Of a stretch of 64,000 nucleotides of DNA, positions 8,448 to 16,444 are shown piece by piece; positions within the stretch are counted from its first letter, which is position 1; every line of letters begins with the position of its first letter. The stretch lies in NCBI GenBank assembly GCA_900109895.1, contig FOBR01000015.1, positions 1 to 64,000 of the forward strand, read 5' to 3'. The DNA is from a bacterium A37T11. Lineage in GTDB: Bacteria > Bacteroidota > Bacteroidia > Sphingobacteriales > Sphingobacteriaceae. The translations under genes and the position numbers were made by a program. Below the pieces are notes generated by a model. It did not search any database. It was not told where the DNA came from and was given only the letters and a program-made list of their open reading frames with translations.

Positions 8448-10690
8448 TCGCTGGCAGATGTTGGCCATGACTCTTTTTTCTTGCCCCATTTTTTATTGGG
8501 CTTCGCCCCCATTTCAATCTCCAATTCGCCACCGTTCTTGAAATCGGTATGCGATATAAAGGTTTTTAAATAAGGTTTACCATTTAGACGCACTTTCTGA
8601 ACATATTTATTTTGCCGGCTATTATTTAGAGCTTTAATCGTCATTTTGCGGTTATTGCCCACATTGAAGCTTACGTCATCTACCTGTGGGCTTCCAATAA
8701 TATACTCGCCGCTTGCGGCATTGGCTGGGTACAGACCGGCCATACTCCACACGGCCCAGGCGCTCATCTGTCCACAATCTTCATTGCCGGCATACCCATC
8801 GGGCAGAGCCTGATACATAGATTCAGTGATCTGTCTTACCTTTTCCTGGGTTTTCCATGCTTCACCAATATACGTATACATATAAGCGATGTGGTGGCTG
8901 GGTTCATTTCCATGAGCATACTGCCCCATCATACCGCTCACATCAGGCGAAGTGTTATTACCATGCATTACAGAACTTACAGTAAACAGCGAGTCCAATT
9001 TTTTTCCCAATTGTTCCTGCCCCCCATAAAGAGCAGCCAAACCATTCACGTCTTGCGGCACAAAGAACGAGTGTTGCCATGCATTGCCTTCAACATACTG
9101 AGATCTAGCCCCGTCATGTTCAGACCAAAAAGGGTCAAACGGTGTGACGAATTTTCCGTCACTATTTTTTGCCCGCATAAATCCCGTGCTGTTGTCAAAC
9201 AAGTTAGCGTATGAGTGGGCGCGTTTCATATATACCTCATAGTCTACTTCCTTTCCCAGCTTTTTAGCAACCTGCGCAATACAATAATCATCAAAAGCAT
9301 ATTCAAGGGTAATCGTCACGCTCACATTATGCTTATCCTGTGGCTCATAACCGTATTTAATATAATCTGGCACCCCCCTTCCCGATTGATTAGCACTAGC
9401 AATCATAGCGGTATAAGCTCTATTAGCATCCACACCTGGCCAATCTTTTAAAACTGCATCTGCCAGTACAGGAACAGCATGGTAGCCGGACATCGTATTT
9501 GTCTCACAGGTGCTAAGATCCCAAACTGGCAATAATCCATTTTCATCATAAAAGCGCAGCATACTATTTAATATGTCAGCGTATCGGCTAGTTTGGGTGA
9601 GTGTAAATAAAGGGTTGAGCGCTCTGAAAGTATCCCATAGCGAATAAACCGTGTATCTTTGTGCAGCAATGTCAGGATGCTTAATCTCACCCTTGGCATT
9701 TTTGTATTCTCCATCTTCGTCTGAATAAAGAACAGGAGCTATACAGGTGTGGTAAAGCGCAGTGTAAAAAACGCGTTTTAGATTTTCGTCTGAAGAATTA
9801 ATCTGAATCTTCTCCAGTTCAGTTTCCCATTTTTCATCCGCCTGTTTCCTGGCTTGATCAAAAGTAAAATCATTGGCATCAAGGGCTTTCAAGGCTTTAT
9901 CATAACTGGTCATTGACAAGGCCACTCTTAACTCTATCGATTTAGCCGCTGACGGAGAGAAGACTAATTGGGCAGTTACGCCCTTACCTTTATCCACCGT
10001 TTCCATAATGTCAGTCATGTCAGATTCAGTGGTACCATCCCCAAGAATGGTTTTTGAAAATGGGATGGATGTACGGGCAGCAAAATATACCTTTTGAACA
10101 TTTGCCCAACCAGTAGAGTATCGATAGCCCGTAATGGTTGAATCATTAACGACGGTAATATACGTTTCTGTAGGAGCATCCCAATTATGTGCATAACCAA
10201 GGTCAAAACGGATAACGGGAATACTTTGCTCAGGAAATTGGTAACGATGAAATCCACAACGTTCGGTCGCAGTCAACTCAACTTTGATACCATTCCTGAA
10301 GACAACGGAATAATACCCTGGTTTTGCTGATTCATATTTATGATTAAATAGCTGGCTTACCGAATCATGCATAGCTTCTAAGGGTGAAGTTAAGGGCATA
10401 ACGGAAACATCCTGCCAATCGCCAATACCTGTGCCGCTTAAGTGAGTATGGCTAAATCCCGTAATAACACTATCCGAATAATGATAACCGCTGCACCAAT
10501 CCCATCCATCTCGTCCATTATCGGGGCTTAATTGAACCATCCCAAATGGTACCACAGCACCCGGAAAGGTATGGCCGTGCCCTCCGGTACCAATAAAAGG
10601 ATCAACTAAATTAGTCAGTTTAAGTTGTGCCTGCACAACTGGTAAATAGAAAAATATGATAATGAAACAGATCAGCCAGATTCTACGCAT
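8444..10690 (-). CDS. GH92 family alpha-mannosidase, secreted
   Basis: The ATG at 10690 is chosen because it begins directly with a signal peptide (MRRIWLICFIIIFF, cleavage near VQAQ), giving 748 residues. Family GH92 hallmarks are clear: DPFIGTGGHGHTFPGA, PFGMVQLSPD, GFSHTHLSGTG, YVEGNAWQH and GNEDCGQMSAW. GH92 enzymes are calcium-dependent exo-alpha-mannosidases, many acting on alpha-1,2 linkages of N-glycans or yeast mannan. The export signal implies a periplasmic or surface role. The gene diverges from a LacI-type regulator 126 bases away, suggesting sugar-dependent control. No SusC/SusD pair is present, so this is not a full polysaccharide utilisation locus. Confidence 0.93.
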   Translation of the reverse strand: MRRIWLICFIIIFFYLPVVQAQLKLTNLVDPFIGTGGHGHTFPGAVVPFGMVQLSPDNGRDGWDWCSGYHYSDSVITGFSHTHLSGTGIGDWQDVSVMPLTSPLEAMHDSVSQLFNHKYESAKPGYYSVVFRNGIKVELTATERCGFHRYQFPEQSIPVIRFDLGYAHNWDAPTETYITVVNDSTITGYRYSTGWANVQKVYFAARTSIPFSKTILGDGTTESDMTDIMETVDKGKGVTAQLVFSPSAAKSIELRVALSMTSYDKALKALDANDFTFDQARKQADEKWETELEKIQINSSDENLKRVFYTALYHTCIAPVLYSDEDGEYKNAKGEIKHPDIAAQRYTVYSLWDTFRALNPLFTLTQTSRYADILNSMLRFYDENGLLPVWDLSTCETNTMSGYHAVPVLADAVLKDWPGVDANRAYTAMIASANQSGRGVPDYIKYGYEPQDKHNVSVTITLEYAFDDYCIAQVAKKLGKEVDYEVYMKRAHSYANLFDNSTGFMRAKNSDGKFVTPFDPFWSEHDGARSQYVEGNAWQHSFFVPQDVNGLAALYGGQEQLGKKLDSLFTVSSVMHGNNTSPDVSGMMGQYAHGNEPSHHIAYMYTYIGEAWKTQEKVRQITESMYQALPDGYAGNEDCGQMSAWAVWSMAGLYPANAASGEYIIGSPQVDDVSFNVGNNRKMTIKALNNSRQNKYVQKVRLNGKPYLKTFISHTDFKNGGELEIEMGAKPNKKWGKKKESWPTSASD

Positions 10691-10751
10691 GAAATACAGG
10701 TTAAAAACACACAATAATACACTTTTTATCAACAAAATGTTTTACTTTTAC

Positions 10752-10780
10752 TAAATATTTATCTGGACATGATTAAATCA
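10752..10780. promoter_or_regulatory. Candidate operator palindromes between GH92 and lacI-type genes
   Basis: Two small palindromes lie in the divergent intergenic region: TAAATATTTA (10752-10761) and TGATTAAATCA (10770-10780). LacI regulators bind short palindromes, so one may be the operator, but both are AT-rich and could arise by chance. Confidence 0.25.
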
Positions 10781-10815
10781 GTAAACCAAGTTGAATAACA
10801 AGCTTAAAAGATTAT

Positions 10816-11832
10816 ATGGGTAAAAAAATACTGATCAGCGACATCGCTAAAGCTTTAAATGTATCCATTACAACCGTTTCGTTTATATTAAACGGGAAAG
10901 CGAAAGAAAAACGTATTAGTGATGGACTTACAAAAAAGGTATTGGAATATATCAACGAAGTTGGATATAAGCCAAATGAACTAGCTAAAAGTCTTAGAAC
11001 CGGGAAAACAAAGATAATTGGCTTAATGGTTGAAGATATTTCTAATCCATTTTTTGCAAATATAGCCAGGTATATTGAAGAAAAAGCTTACAAGCGCGGT
11101 TACCGCATTATTTACTGTAGTACAGAAAACGATACTGCCAAGACCAGCGAGCTAATTCGCATGTTTCGCGATCGCCATGTGGATGGTTACATTATCACAC
11201 CTTCCGAGGGGATAGACAAAGATATAGAGAATCTTTTGACAGACCAGCTTCCCTTAGTGCTATTTGACCGAAACTTACCTCATCTTCAAACAAATTATGT
11301 AGTGTCTGATAACTTCAGAGGCGCTTATGAAGCTACGCTCCACCTGGCAGAGCAAGGTTTTAAAAAAATTGGATTTGTTACACTAAATTCAGATCAGTCA
11401 CAAATGGGCGATAGGTTATCTGGATATCTAAAAGCCATAGAAGTATTTCAGTTAACCCCATATATTAAAAAAATTACCACCTCTATAGAAGAACAAAATA
11501 AAATAGATAGCCTAACTGAATTCTTTATTATTGAAAAACCTGATGCAGTTTTTTTTGCAACGAATTACTTGGCAATTTCCGGTCTAAGAGCACTAAAAGA
11601 TGCAGAAACACCGCTTCCAGCCCTTGTTTCCTTTGACGATCACGTTCTTTTCAGGCTTTACAACCCAACTATTACAGTGGTGTCCCAACCAATAGAGCAA
11701 ATTGCCTCCGAGCTCATAAACATCTTGCTTAAACAACTTGACAACCCGAAAGGAAAGGCTATTTTGCAGCAGATAATTTTGCCTTCTATGCTCATCGTAC
11801 GCGAATCAAGTATAAAAAAGAAAGGAAAATAA
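10816..11832 (+). CDS. LacI family transcriptional regulator
   Basis: This 338-residue regulator has an N-terminal helix-turn-helix and hinge (about residues 5-60: ISDIAKALNVSITTVSFILNG, then KPNELAKSLRTGK). A periplasmic-binding-protein-like ligand domain follows (IGLMVEDISNPFFANIARYIE, shown as its first strand, and LVSFDDH near residue 275). LacI proteins are usually relieved from DNA by a sugar. The divergent position next to the GH92 mannosidase makes that gene the most likely target, and a mannose-containing sugar a plausible ligand. No -7 box was found before the start. Confidence 0.9.
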   Translation: MGKKILISDIAKALNVSITTVSFILNGKAKEKRISDGLTKKVLEYINEVGYKPNELAKSLRTGKTKIIGLMVEDISNPFFANIARYIEEKAYKRGYRIIYCSTENDTAKTSELIRMFRDRHVDGYIITPSEGIDKDIENLLTDQLPLVLFDRNLPHLQTNYVVSDNFRGAYEATLHLAEQGFKKIGFVTLNSDQSQMGDRLSGYLKAIEVFQLTPYIKKITTSIEEQNKIDSLTEFFIIEKPDAVFFATNYLAISGLRALKDAETPLPALVSFDDHVLFRLYNPTITVVSQPIEQIASELINILLKQLDNPKGKAILQQIILPSMLIVRESSIKKKGK

Positions 11833-11838
11833 GGCCAG

Positions 11839-12720
11839 TTAAGCCTGAACCTTACTTAGCTCTTCAGCCATAGAAGCACCAATCTCCGCAGGAGATTCAA
11901 CTACCCGGATCCCGCATTCACGCATAATTTTCATTTTCGCTGCAGCAGTATCCTCAGAACCACCTACAATAGCACCCGCATGTCCCATCCTCCGACCAGG
12001 AGGCGCAGTTTGACCCGCAATAAATCCAACCACAGGTTTTGTACCATGTTCCTTAATCCACCTAGCAGCTTCAGCTTCCATACCACCACCGATTTCGCCA
12101 ATCATGATAATACCTTCGGTTTCCGAATCGTTCATCAACAATTCTACCGCCTCTTTGGTTGGCGTACCAATAATCGGGTCGCCCCCGATGCCAATAGCAG
12201 TAGTAATTCCCAATCCGGCTTTAACCGTTTGATCAACGGCTTCATAGGTCAGCGTACCTGATTTGGAAACAATTCCCACCGTACCTTTCTTGAATATAAA
12301 GCCTGGCATAATACCAATCTTTGACTCGTCAGCAGTAATGATTCCAGGACAATTTGGCCCAATAAGCCTTGACTTTTTATCACTAAGATAAGATTTTACC
12401 TGAATCATATCCTTTGTAGGGATACCTTCGGTAATACAAACGATAACGGCAATACCAGCTGCTGCCGCTTCCATAATCGCATCCGCCGCAAACGCCGGTG
12501 GCACAAATATGATTGAAACATTAGCACCTGTTTGATCCACTGCGTCCTGAACGGTATTAAACACCGGGCGGTCAAGATGAGTCTGTCCACCTTTACCCGG
12601 AGTGACCCCTCCAACTACATTAGTTCCATACTCAATCATTTGCGATGCATGGTAGGTACCTTCATTTCCGGTAAATCCCTGCACAATAACTTTTGAATCT
12701 TTATTTACAAGTACACTCAT
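11839..12720 (-). CDS. sucD: Succinate--CoA ligase subunit alpha
   Basis: A 293-residue alpha subunit of succinyl-CoA synthetase, which interconverts succinyl-CoA and succinate with nucleotide triphosphate formation in the TCA cycle. The CoA-binding Rossmann domain begins [28 protein letters not shown] and GPNCPGII are family signatures. The phospho-accepting His lies in [12 protein letters not shown]. Length and ends match the family. The beta-subunit gene sucC is not next to it, as it would be in proteobacteria. A TAGCTTTG -7 box lies 22 bases upstream. Confidence 0.96.
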   Translation of the reverse strand: MSVLVNKDSKVIVQGFTGNEGTYHASQMIEYGTNVVGGVTPGKGGQTHLDRPVFNTVQDAVDQTGANVSIIFVPPAFAADAIMEAAAAGIAVIVCITEGIPTKDMIQVKSYLSDKKSRLIGPNCPGIITADESKIGIMPGFIFKKGTVGIVSKSGTLTYEAVDQTVKAGLGITTAIGIGGDPIIGTPTKEAVELLMNDSETEGIIMIGEIGGGMEAEAARWIKEHGTKPVVGFIAGQTAPPGRRMGHAGAIVGGSEDTAAAKMKIMRECGIRVVESPAEIGASMAEELSKVQA

Positions 12721-12742
12721 TGAATCCCATTTTTTGGTGCCC

Positions 12743-12750
12743 CAAAGCTA
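12743..12750 (-). promoter_or_regulatory. -7 box TAGCTTTG for sucD
   Basis: The plus strand reads CAAAGCTA at 12743-12750, so the minus strand carries TAGCTTTG, an exact TAnnTTTG match 22 bases before the sucD ATG. No -33 box was evident. Confidence 0.5.
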
Positions 12751-12800
12751 CTAATATAATTTGAAGAATAGAAGGATACTCCCTGATATTTGCCAAGAAT

Positions 12801-13571
12801 TTATCGTGATAAATGAGAAGGATAAGATACCTCCGTTAAATACAATCCACATGCAGGTACAGAAACCCCTGCAATTGAACGGTCTCGGCTTTCAATAATC
12901 CGTCGCATATCCTCCACGCTAAGTTTCATCCAACCAATTTCCAATAACGTTCCTACAATTGCCCTTACCATATTTCGTAAAAACCGGTCGGCCGTAATAC
13001 GGAATACCAATTGGTAATCATTTTTCCATACCCATAAGGCTTCCGTAATACAGCAATTATTAGTAAAAACCTGCGTATTTGATTTACTAAACGAACTAAA
13101 ATCGCAATATTCTTTCAATAAACGGGCCGCATCGTTCATGGCAAGCATGTCCGGAACAGAACGCTGTTGCCAAGAAAGACCATTTAAAAAAGGCTGCTTG
13201 CCAAAATGTATCCGGTATTCATAGGTTCGTGAAAGAGCATCAAAACGTGCGTGCGCTTCGGCAGGAACTGATTTTATCCCATTAACCGCAATATCAAAAG
13301 GCAATAAACCATTCAACCGATAAATTATTTCTTTTTCCCTCTTCATATCAATTGGCAAATTCAGGTCAAAATGAGCAAAGAACTGGGCAGCATGTACCCC
13401 TGTATCAGTTCGGCCACACCCTAATGTTGAAACAGTTTCACGAAAAAAAGTGCTCAGCGCTGCATCCAGTACTTCTTGCACGGTAATGGCATTAGGCTGC
13501 GTTTGCCATCCATGGTAAGCGGCCCCGTGATAAGCCAATTCAATAAAATATCGTTTACTTTCGGGAATCAC
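12801..13571 (-). CDS. truA: tRNA pseudouridine(38-40) synthase TruA
   Basis: A 256-residue TruA that converts uridines 38-40 in the anticodon arm of tRNAs to pseudouridine. The catalytic Asp is D56 in GCGRTDTGVHA. Family motifs ELAYHGAAYHGWQ near the N-terminus and FRITADRFLRNMVRAIVGTL near residue 200 are intact. Length matches the family. There is no other Met nearby, so the start is secure, and a TACCTTTG box lies only 7 bases upstream, predicting a nearly absent leader. It shares its promoter region with the divergent DUF4293 gene. Confidence 0.95.
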   Translation of the reverse strand: MIPESKRYFIELAYHGAAYHGWQTQPNAITVQEVLDAALSTFFRETVSTLGCGRTDTGVHAAQFFAHFDLNLPIDMKREKEIIYRLNGLLPFDIAVNGIKSVPAEAHARFDALSRTYEYRIHFGKQPFLNGLSWQQRSVPDMLAMNDAARLLKEYCDFSSFSKSNTQVFTNNCCITEALWVWKNDYQLVFRITADRFLRNMVRAIVGTLLEIGWMKLSVEDMRRIIESRDRSIAGVSVPACGLYLTEVSYPSHLSR

Positions 13572-13578
13572 AAGAATG

Positions 13579-13586
13579 CAAAGGTA
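13579..13586 (-). promoter_or_regulatory. -7 box TACCTTTG for truA
   Basis: The minus strand reads TACCTTTG across 13586-13579, with 7 bases between the box and the truA ATG. The plus strand carries another TACCTTTG at 13619-13626, forming a divergent pair. Confidence 0.5.
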
Positions 13587-13618
13587 AAGAATTAGTCTGC
13601 ATAATAAATGAATCTTAT

Positions 13619-13626
13619 TACCTTTG
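13619..13626 (+). promoter_or_regulatory. -7 box TACCTTTG for the DUF4293 gene
   Basis: TACCTTTG at 13619-13626 lies 23 bases before the ATG at 13650. The -33 box is weak or absent. Confidence 0.5.
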
Positions 13627-13649
13627 TTCCATAAATTTTAATATAAAAA

Positions 13650-14123
13650 ATGATTCAACGCATTCAAAGTATCTGGTTATTTCTTGCAGCAGTTGTATTT
13701 TTAGGTTTGTTTTTATTTCCCTATTTACAGTATTCGGACACAGCAGGCCTGGGGCATGCACTTAAAATTACCGGTGAATATCAGGCTATTGCCGGCCAGG
13801 CCGTACAAAAAAAGTCCTTTATATTTCAAACCATCATTACCGTAATTATTGGAATTTTGCCCTTGTACACCATTTTTTTATTCAAAAACCGCAAAAAACA
13901 ACGCCTGTTTGTATTTCTAACTATTACGTTAATCATTCTATTTGGGGTGTGGCTTTATACTACCATTCAAAGTACGTTGGAAGTTTCCGGGCAAAATTTA
14001 TCAGCCAATAATATTGGAATCGGATTTTTTCTGTTACCCATCTCAACCATATGTTTAGTTCTAGCCTTAAATGGCATACAAAAAGATGAAAGGCTTATCC
14101 AGTCAGCAAATAGACTTAGGTAA
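13650..14123 (+). CDS. DUF4293 four-helix membrane protein
   Basis: A 157-residue integral membrane protein with four predicted hydrophobic helices (about residues 8-24, 58-78, 88-107 and 122-142). The N-terminus MIQRIQSIWLFLA is characteristic of the DUF4293 family, which is essentially confined to Bacteroidota and has no known function. The last segment, KDERLIQSANRLR, is charged and probably cytoplasmic. It diverges from truA and converges on a TPR-like membrane protein 17 bases away. Confidence 0.85.
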   Translation: MIQRIQSIWLFLAAVVFLGLFLFPYLQYSDTAGLGHALKITGEYQAIAGQAVQKKSFIFQTIITVIIGILPLYTIFLFKNRKKQRLFVFLTITLIILFGVWLYTTIQSTLEVSGQNLSANNIGIGFFLLPISTICLVLALNGIQKDERLIQSANRLR

Positions 14124-14140
14124 AATCCATTAATTTGGTC

Positions 14141-14677
14141 TTAGCGATATTTAAATTGCTGTTTGTCCATTATTCCCAGCTGATCTTTCATCATCTTAAT
14201 CTGATCTGCCAGCAGTTTATTCTTATCGGCTTTTTTGGCTTCTTGCAAATACTTCACAGCCTCCCTTTTATTCCGCTTTGCCATGGCAATACCAGCCAAA
14301 CTAAGCTTGGCTAAGGCAACATTATGATCCATTTGCAAACCAAGGGAAAGAGCCTTTTTAAAATATTTTTCAGACTGCATTGGCGCATTTCGCGATTCAA
14401 TAAGGCCAATGAGTAAATTATAGTAACCATGCTGAGGTTTAAAAAGTTGCTTTTCATAGTTAGTAATTCGGTTGAGCCACTGCTTAGCTTTTTCCATGTT
14501 CTCCTTTCGCAGGTAATATTGAGCTATTAGCATGTTTTCATTAAAGAAAAAGGTGACAATCACCAGCAAAGTCAATAAGATCCCCAAGATAGCCCATCCC
14601 CACTGCCCAAAATAAAACAGGGCAACTGTTCCTACCAACAATATACCTGCAAATATGATCCTGATAAAATTTGGCAT
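14141..14677 (-). CDS. Membrane-anchored TPR-like protein
   Basis: A 178-residue protein with two adjacent transmembrane helices at the N-terminus (about residues 5-24 and 26-45). Helical repeats follow that look like tetratricopeptide units (AQYYLRKENMEKAKQWLNR, AEKYFKKALSLGL-like QSEKYFKKALSLGLQ, and REAVKYLQEAKKADKN). The repeat region probably faces the cytoplasm and mediates protein contacts. I do not recognise a named family. There is no clear operon partner: its upstream neighbour ung diverges from it. Confidence 0.6.
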   Translation of the reverse strand: MPNFIRIIFAGILLVGTVALFYFGQWGWAILGILLTLLVIVTFFFNENMLIAQYYLRKENMEKAKQWLNRITNYEKQLFKPQHGYYNLLIGLIESRNAPMQSEKYFKKALSLGLQMDHNVALAKLSLAGIAMAKRNKREAVKYLQEAKKADKNKLLADQIKMMKDQLGIMDKQQFKYR

Positions 14678-14765
14678 AGTTAAAATGAATAATAAAAATT
14701 ATGTGAATGTGAATGTATATTATTGTACCTGCAAATATCTATTAATTTCAGCGTTTACACAACCA

Positions 14766-14797
14766 TTTGGGTGATATTTATAAATCCAGTAACTTTG
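14766..14797 (+). promoter_or_regulatory. Promoter immediately abutting the ung start codon
   Basis: TTTG at 14766-14769 and TAACTTTG at 14790-14797 are spaced by 20 bases. The -7 box ends only 3 bases before the ung ATG at 14801, so transcription should begin at or next to the start codon. Confidence 0.6.
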
Positions 14798-14800
14798 GCC

Positions 14801-15472
14801 ATGAGCATTCAGATAGAAGATAGCTGGAAAGAAGTCCTAGGAAGTGAATTTGAGCAACCCTACATGCAACAGCTTCGGTTTTTTTTAAAAGAAGAACAAA
14901 AACAGCATACGGTTTTCCCACCCAATAAATTAATATTTAATGCATTTAATAACACCCCATTTCATAAAGTAAAGGTGGTGATCCTTGGGCAGGACCCCTA
15001 TCATAACATAGGCCAAGCCCATGGATTATCATTTTCGGTCCCAGCCGGAATTGAAATACCCCCATCATTGCGTAATATGTACAAAGAACTGTCAACAGAT
15101 ATCGATGGGTTTAACATACCGGCACACGGCGATTTGACAGCCTGGGCCTATCAGGGGGTATTGCTGCTAAATGCAACCTTAACAGTTCGCGCACATATGG
15201 CGGGCTCCCATCAGAATAAAGGATGGGAACTTTTTACTGACAAAGCAATTTCTGCACTATCTGCTGGCCGTGAAGGTCTCGTATTTATGTTGTGGGGAAG
15301 GTATGCAAAAAACAAAACTGCTTTAATAGATCACCGCAAGCATTTAATCCTGACAGCAGCACACCCTTCTCCCCTGTCGGCATATAATGGATTTTTCGGG
15401 TCCAGGCATTTCTCAAAAGCAAACGACTATATAATCAGTCAAGCAAAATCACCTATTATTTGGCAACTTTAG
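14801..15472 (+). CDS. ung: Uracil-DNA glycosylase
   Basis: A 223-residue family 1 uracil-DNA glycosylase that removes uracil from DNA to start base-excision repair. The water-activating Asp is D65 in GQDPYH (63-68). The C-terminal HPSPLSAYNGFFG motif carries the catalytic His and minor-groove loop. The frame is open 26 codons further upstream, but the start is placed at MSIQIEDSWKEVL because that is where family members begin and because the promoter's -7 box ends just before it. The mRNA may be leaderless. It converges on the Lrp gene with a 4-base gap. Confidence 0.95.
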   Translation: MSIQIEDSWKEVLGSEFEQPYMQQLRFFLKEEQKQHTVFPPNKLIFNAFNNTPFHKVKVVILGQDPYHNIGQAHGLSFSVPAGIEIPPSLRNMYKELSTDIDGFNIPAHGDLTAWAYQGVLLLNATLTVRAHMAGSHQNKGWELFTDKAISALSAGREGLVFMLWGRYAKNKTALIDHRKHLILTAAHPSPLSAYNGFFGSRHFSKANDYIISQAKSPIIWQL

Positions 15473-15476
15473 GCCA

Positions 15477-15947
15477 TTAATATTCTATGGGAACAATAGG
15501 TTCCTTTTTACTGGTAGACATGATCATCATGGTCTGAAACGTTTTTACATAAGGAATTTTGCTTATTTTTTCCATAATCAAAGCTTCATAGGCCTTAATG
15601 TCTTTTACATAGACCTTCAGGATAAAATCACATTGGCCGGTTACATGGTGGCATTCAGTCACTTCCTTAATCTGCTTTACCATTTGTACAAATTCAGGAA
15701 TAGCATTATGGGTATGGAAATCTAACTGTATCTGAATAAAAGATTTAATGCCAAGTCCTAGCATTTCCTCATCCACAAAAGCATGATAACTTTTTATAAA
15801 ACCAGCATTTTCAAGCTTCCGGACCCGCTCAAGCGTTGGCGCTGGCGACAATCCTATATTTGAAGCCAATTGAAGATTTGTGACCCGGCCATTCTCTTGT
15901 AAAAGTTTTAAAATTTTAAAATCTAATTTATCCGGCTGATAGGGCAT
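15477..15947 (-). CDS. Lrp/AsnC family transcriptional regulator
   Basis: A 156-residue feast/famine regulator. The N-terminal winged helix-turn-helix spans residues 6-65 (LDFKILKLLQENGRVTNLQLA, read as its first two helices, then LSPAPTLERVRKLENAGFI). The C-terminal RAM/AsnC ligand-binding domain spans about 70-150 (VTGQCDFILKVYVKDIKAYE). Lrp proteins bind amino acids and often repress their own gene. A TTGGTAAA/TTTACCAA dyad sits just upstream. The gene follows the suf operon in the same direction but is separated by the dyad, so it is probably transcribed separately. The regulon is unknown. Confidence 0.92.
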   Translation of the reverse strand: MPYQPDKLDFKILKLLQENGRVTNLQLASNIGLSPAPTLERVRKLENAGFIKSYHAFVDEEMLGLGIKSFIQIQLDFHTHNAIPEFVQMVKQIKEVTECHHVTGQCDFILKVYVKDIKAYEALIMEKISKIPYVKTFQTMMIMSTSKKEPIVPIEY

Positions 15948-15976
15948 ATGACTTTTTATAAATCACAAAATATTAT

Positions 15977-16003
15977 TTGGTAAAAATAAGTTTTATTTAC
16001 CAA
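15977..16003. promoter_or_regulatory. Dyad upstream of the Lrp-type regulator, candidate operator
   Basis: TTGGTAAA (15977-15984) and TTTACCAA (15996-16003) form a perfect 8-bp inverted repeat with an 11-base AT-rich spacer, 30 bases upstream of the Lrp start. Size and AT-rich centre suit Lrp/AsnC autoregulation. It could alternatively be a weak terminator of the suf operon. Confidence 0.4.
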
Positions 16004-16019
16004 TATCACCGAAATATTC

Positions 16020-16439
16020 TCAAATTCTTGATTTTAGAGCCAGTGCGTACAGTTTCATCTGTTTCACCATAGACAACAATCCGTTAGCGCGAGTGGGCGA
16101 AAGATGTTCTTTGAGACCAATCTGATCAATAAAATAAAGCTGTGCTTCAGAAATTTCCTCCGGGCTATGACCGGAAAGAACCTTGATCATCAAACCAACC
16201 AAACCTTTAGTAATGATGGCATCGCTATCAGCAGTAAAATTAATCACACCATTGGCAAAATCAGCATGCAGCCATACTTTTGACTGGCAACCCCTAATGA
16301 GGTATTCCTCTTTTTTATATTGATCATCAATCAGTGGAAGCTCCTTACCTAGCTGAATAATATACTCATATTTCGCCATCCAGTCATCAAAAAAAGCAAA
16401 ATCGCCAATTAAATCATCCTGTATTTCGTTTATCGTCAT
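16020..16439 (-). CDS. sufE: SufE cysteine desulfuration protein
   Basis: A 139-residue SufE that takes the persulfide sulfur from SufS and passes it to the SufBCD scaffold. The sulfur-accepting Cys is C51 in IRGCQSKVWL, and the family pattern GLVGLMIKVLSGHSPEEI follows. It ends the operon sufB-sufC-sufD-sufS-sufE, starting 5 bases after sufS. Length fits the family. Confidence 0.95.
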   Translation of the reverse strand: MTINEIQDDLIGDFAFFDDWMAKYEYIIQLGKELPLIDDQYKKEEYLIRGCQSKVWLHADFANGVINFTADSDAIITKGLVGLMIKVLSGHSPEEISEAQLYFIDQIGLKEHLSPTRANGLLSMVKQMKLYALALKSRI

Positions 16440-16444
16440 AATAA

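Noticed and set aside
10752-10780. Definite LacI operator
   Set aside because: Both palindromes are short and AT-rich; listed only as candidates because chance occurrence is likely.
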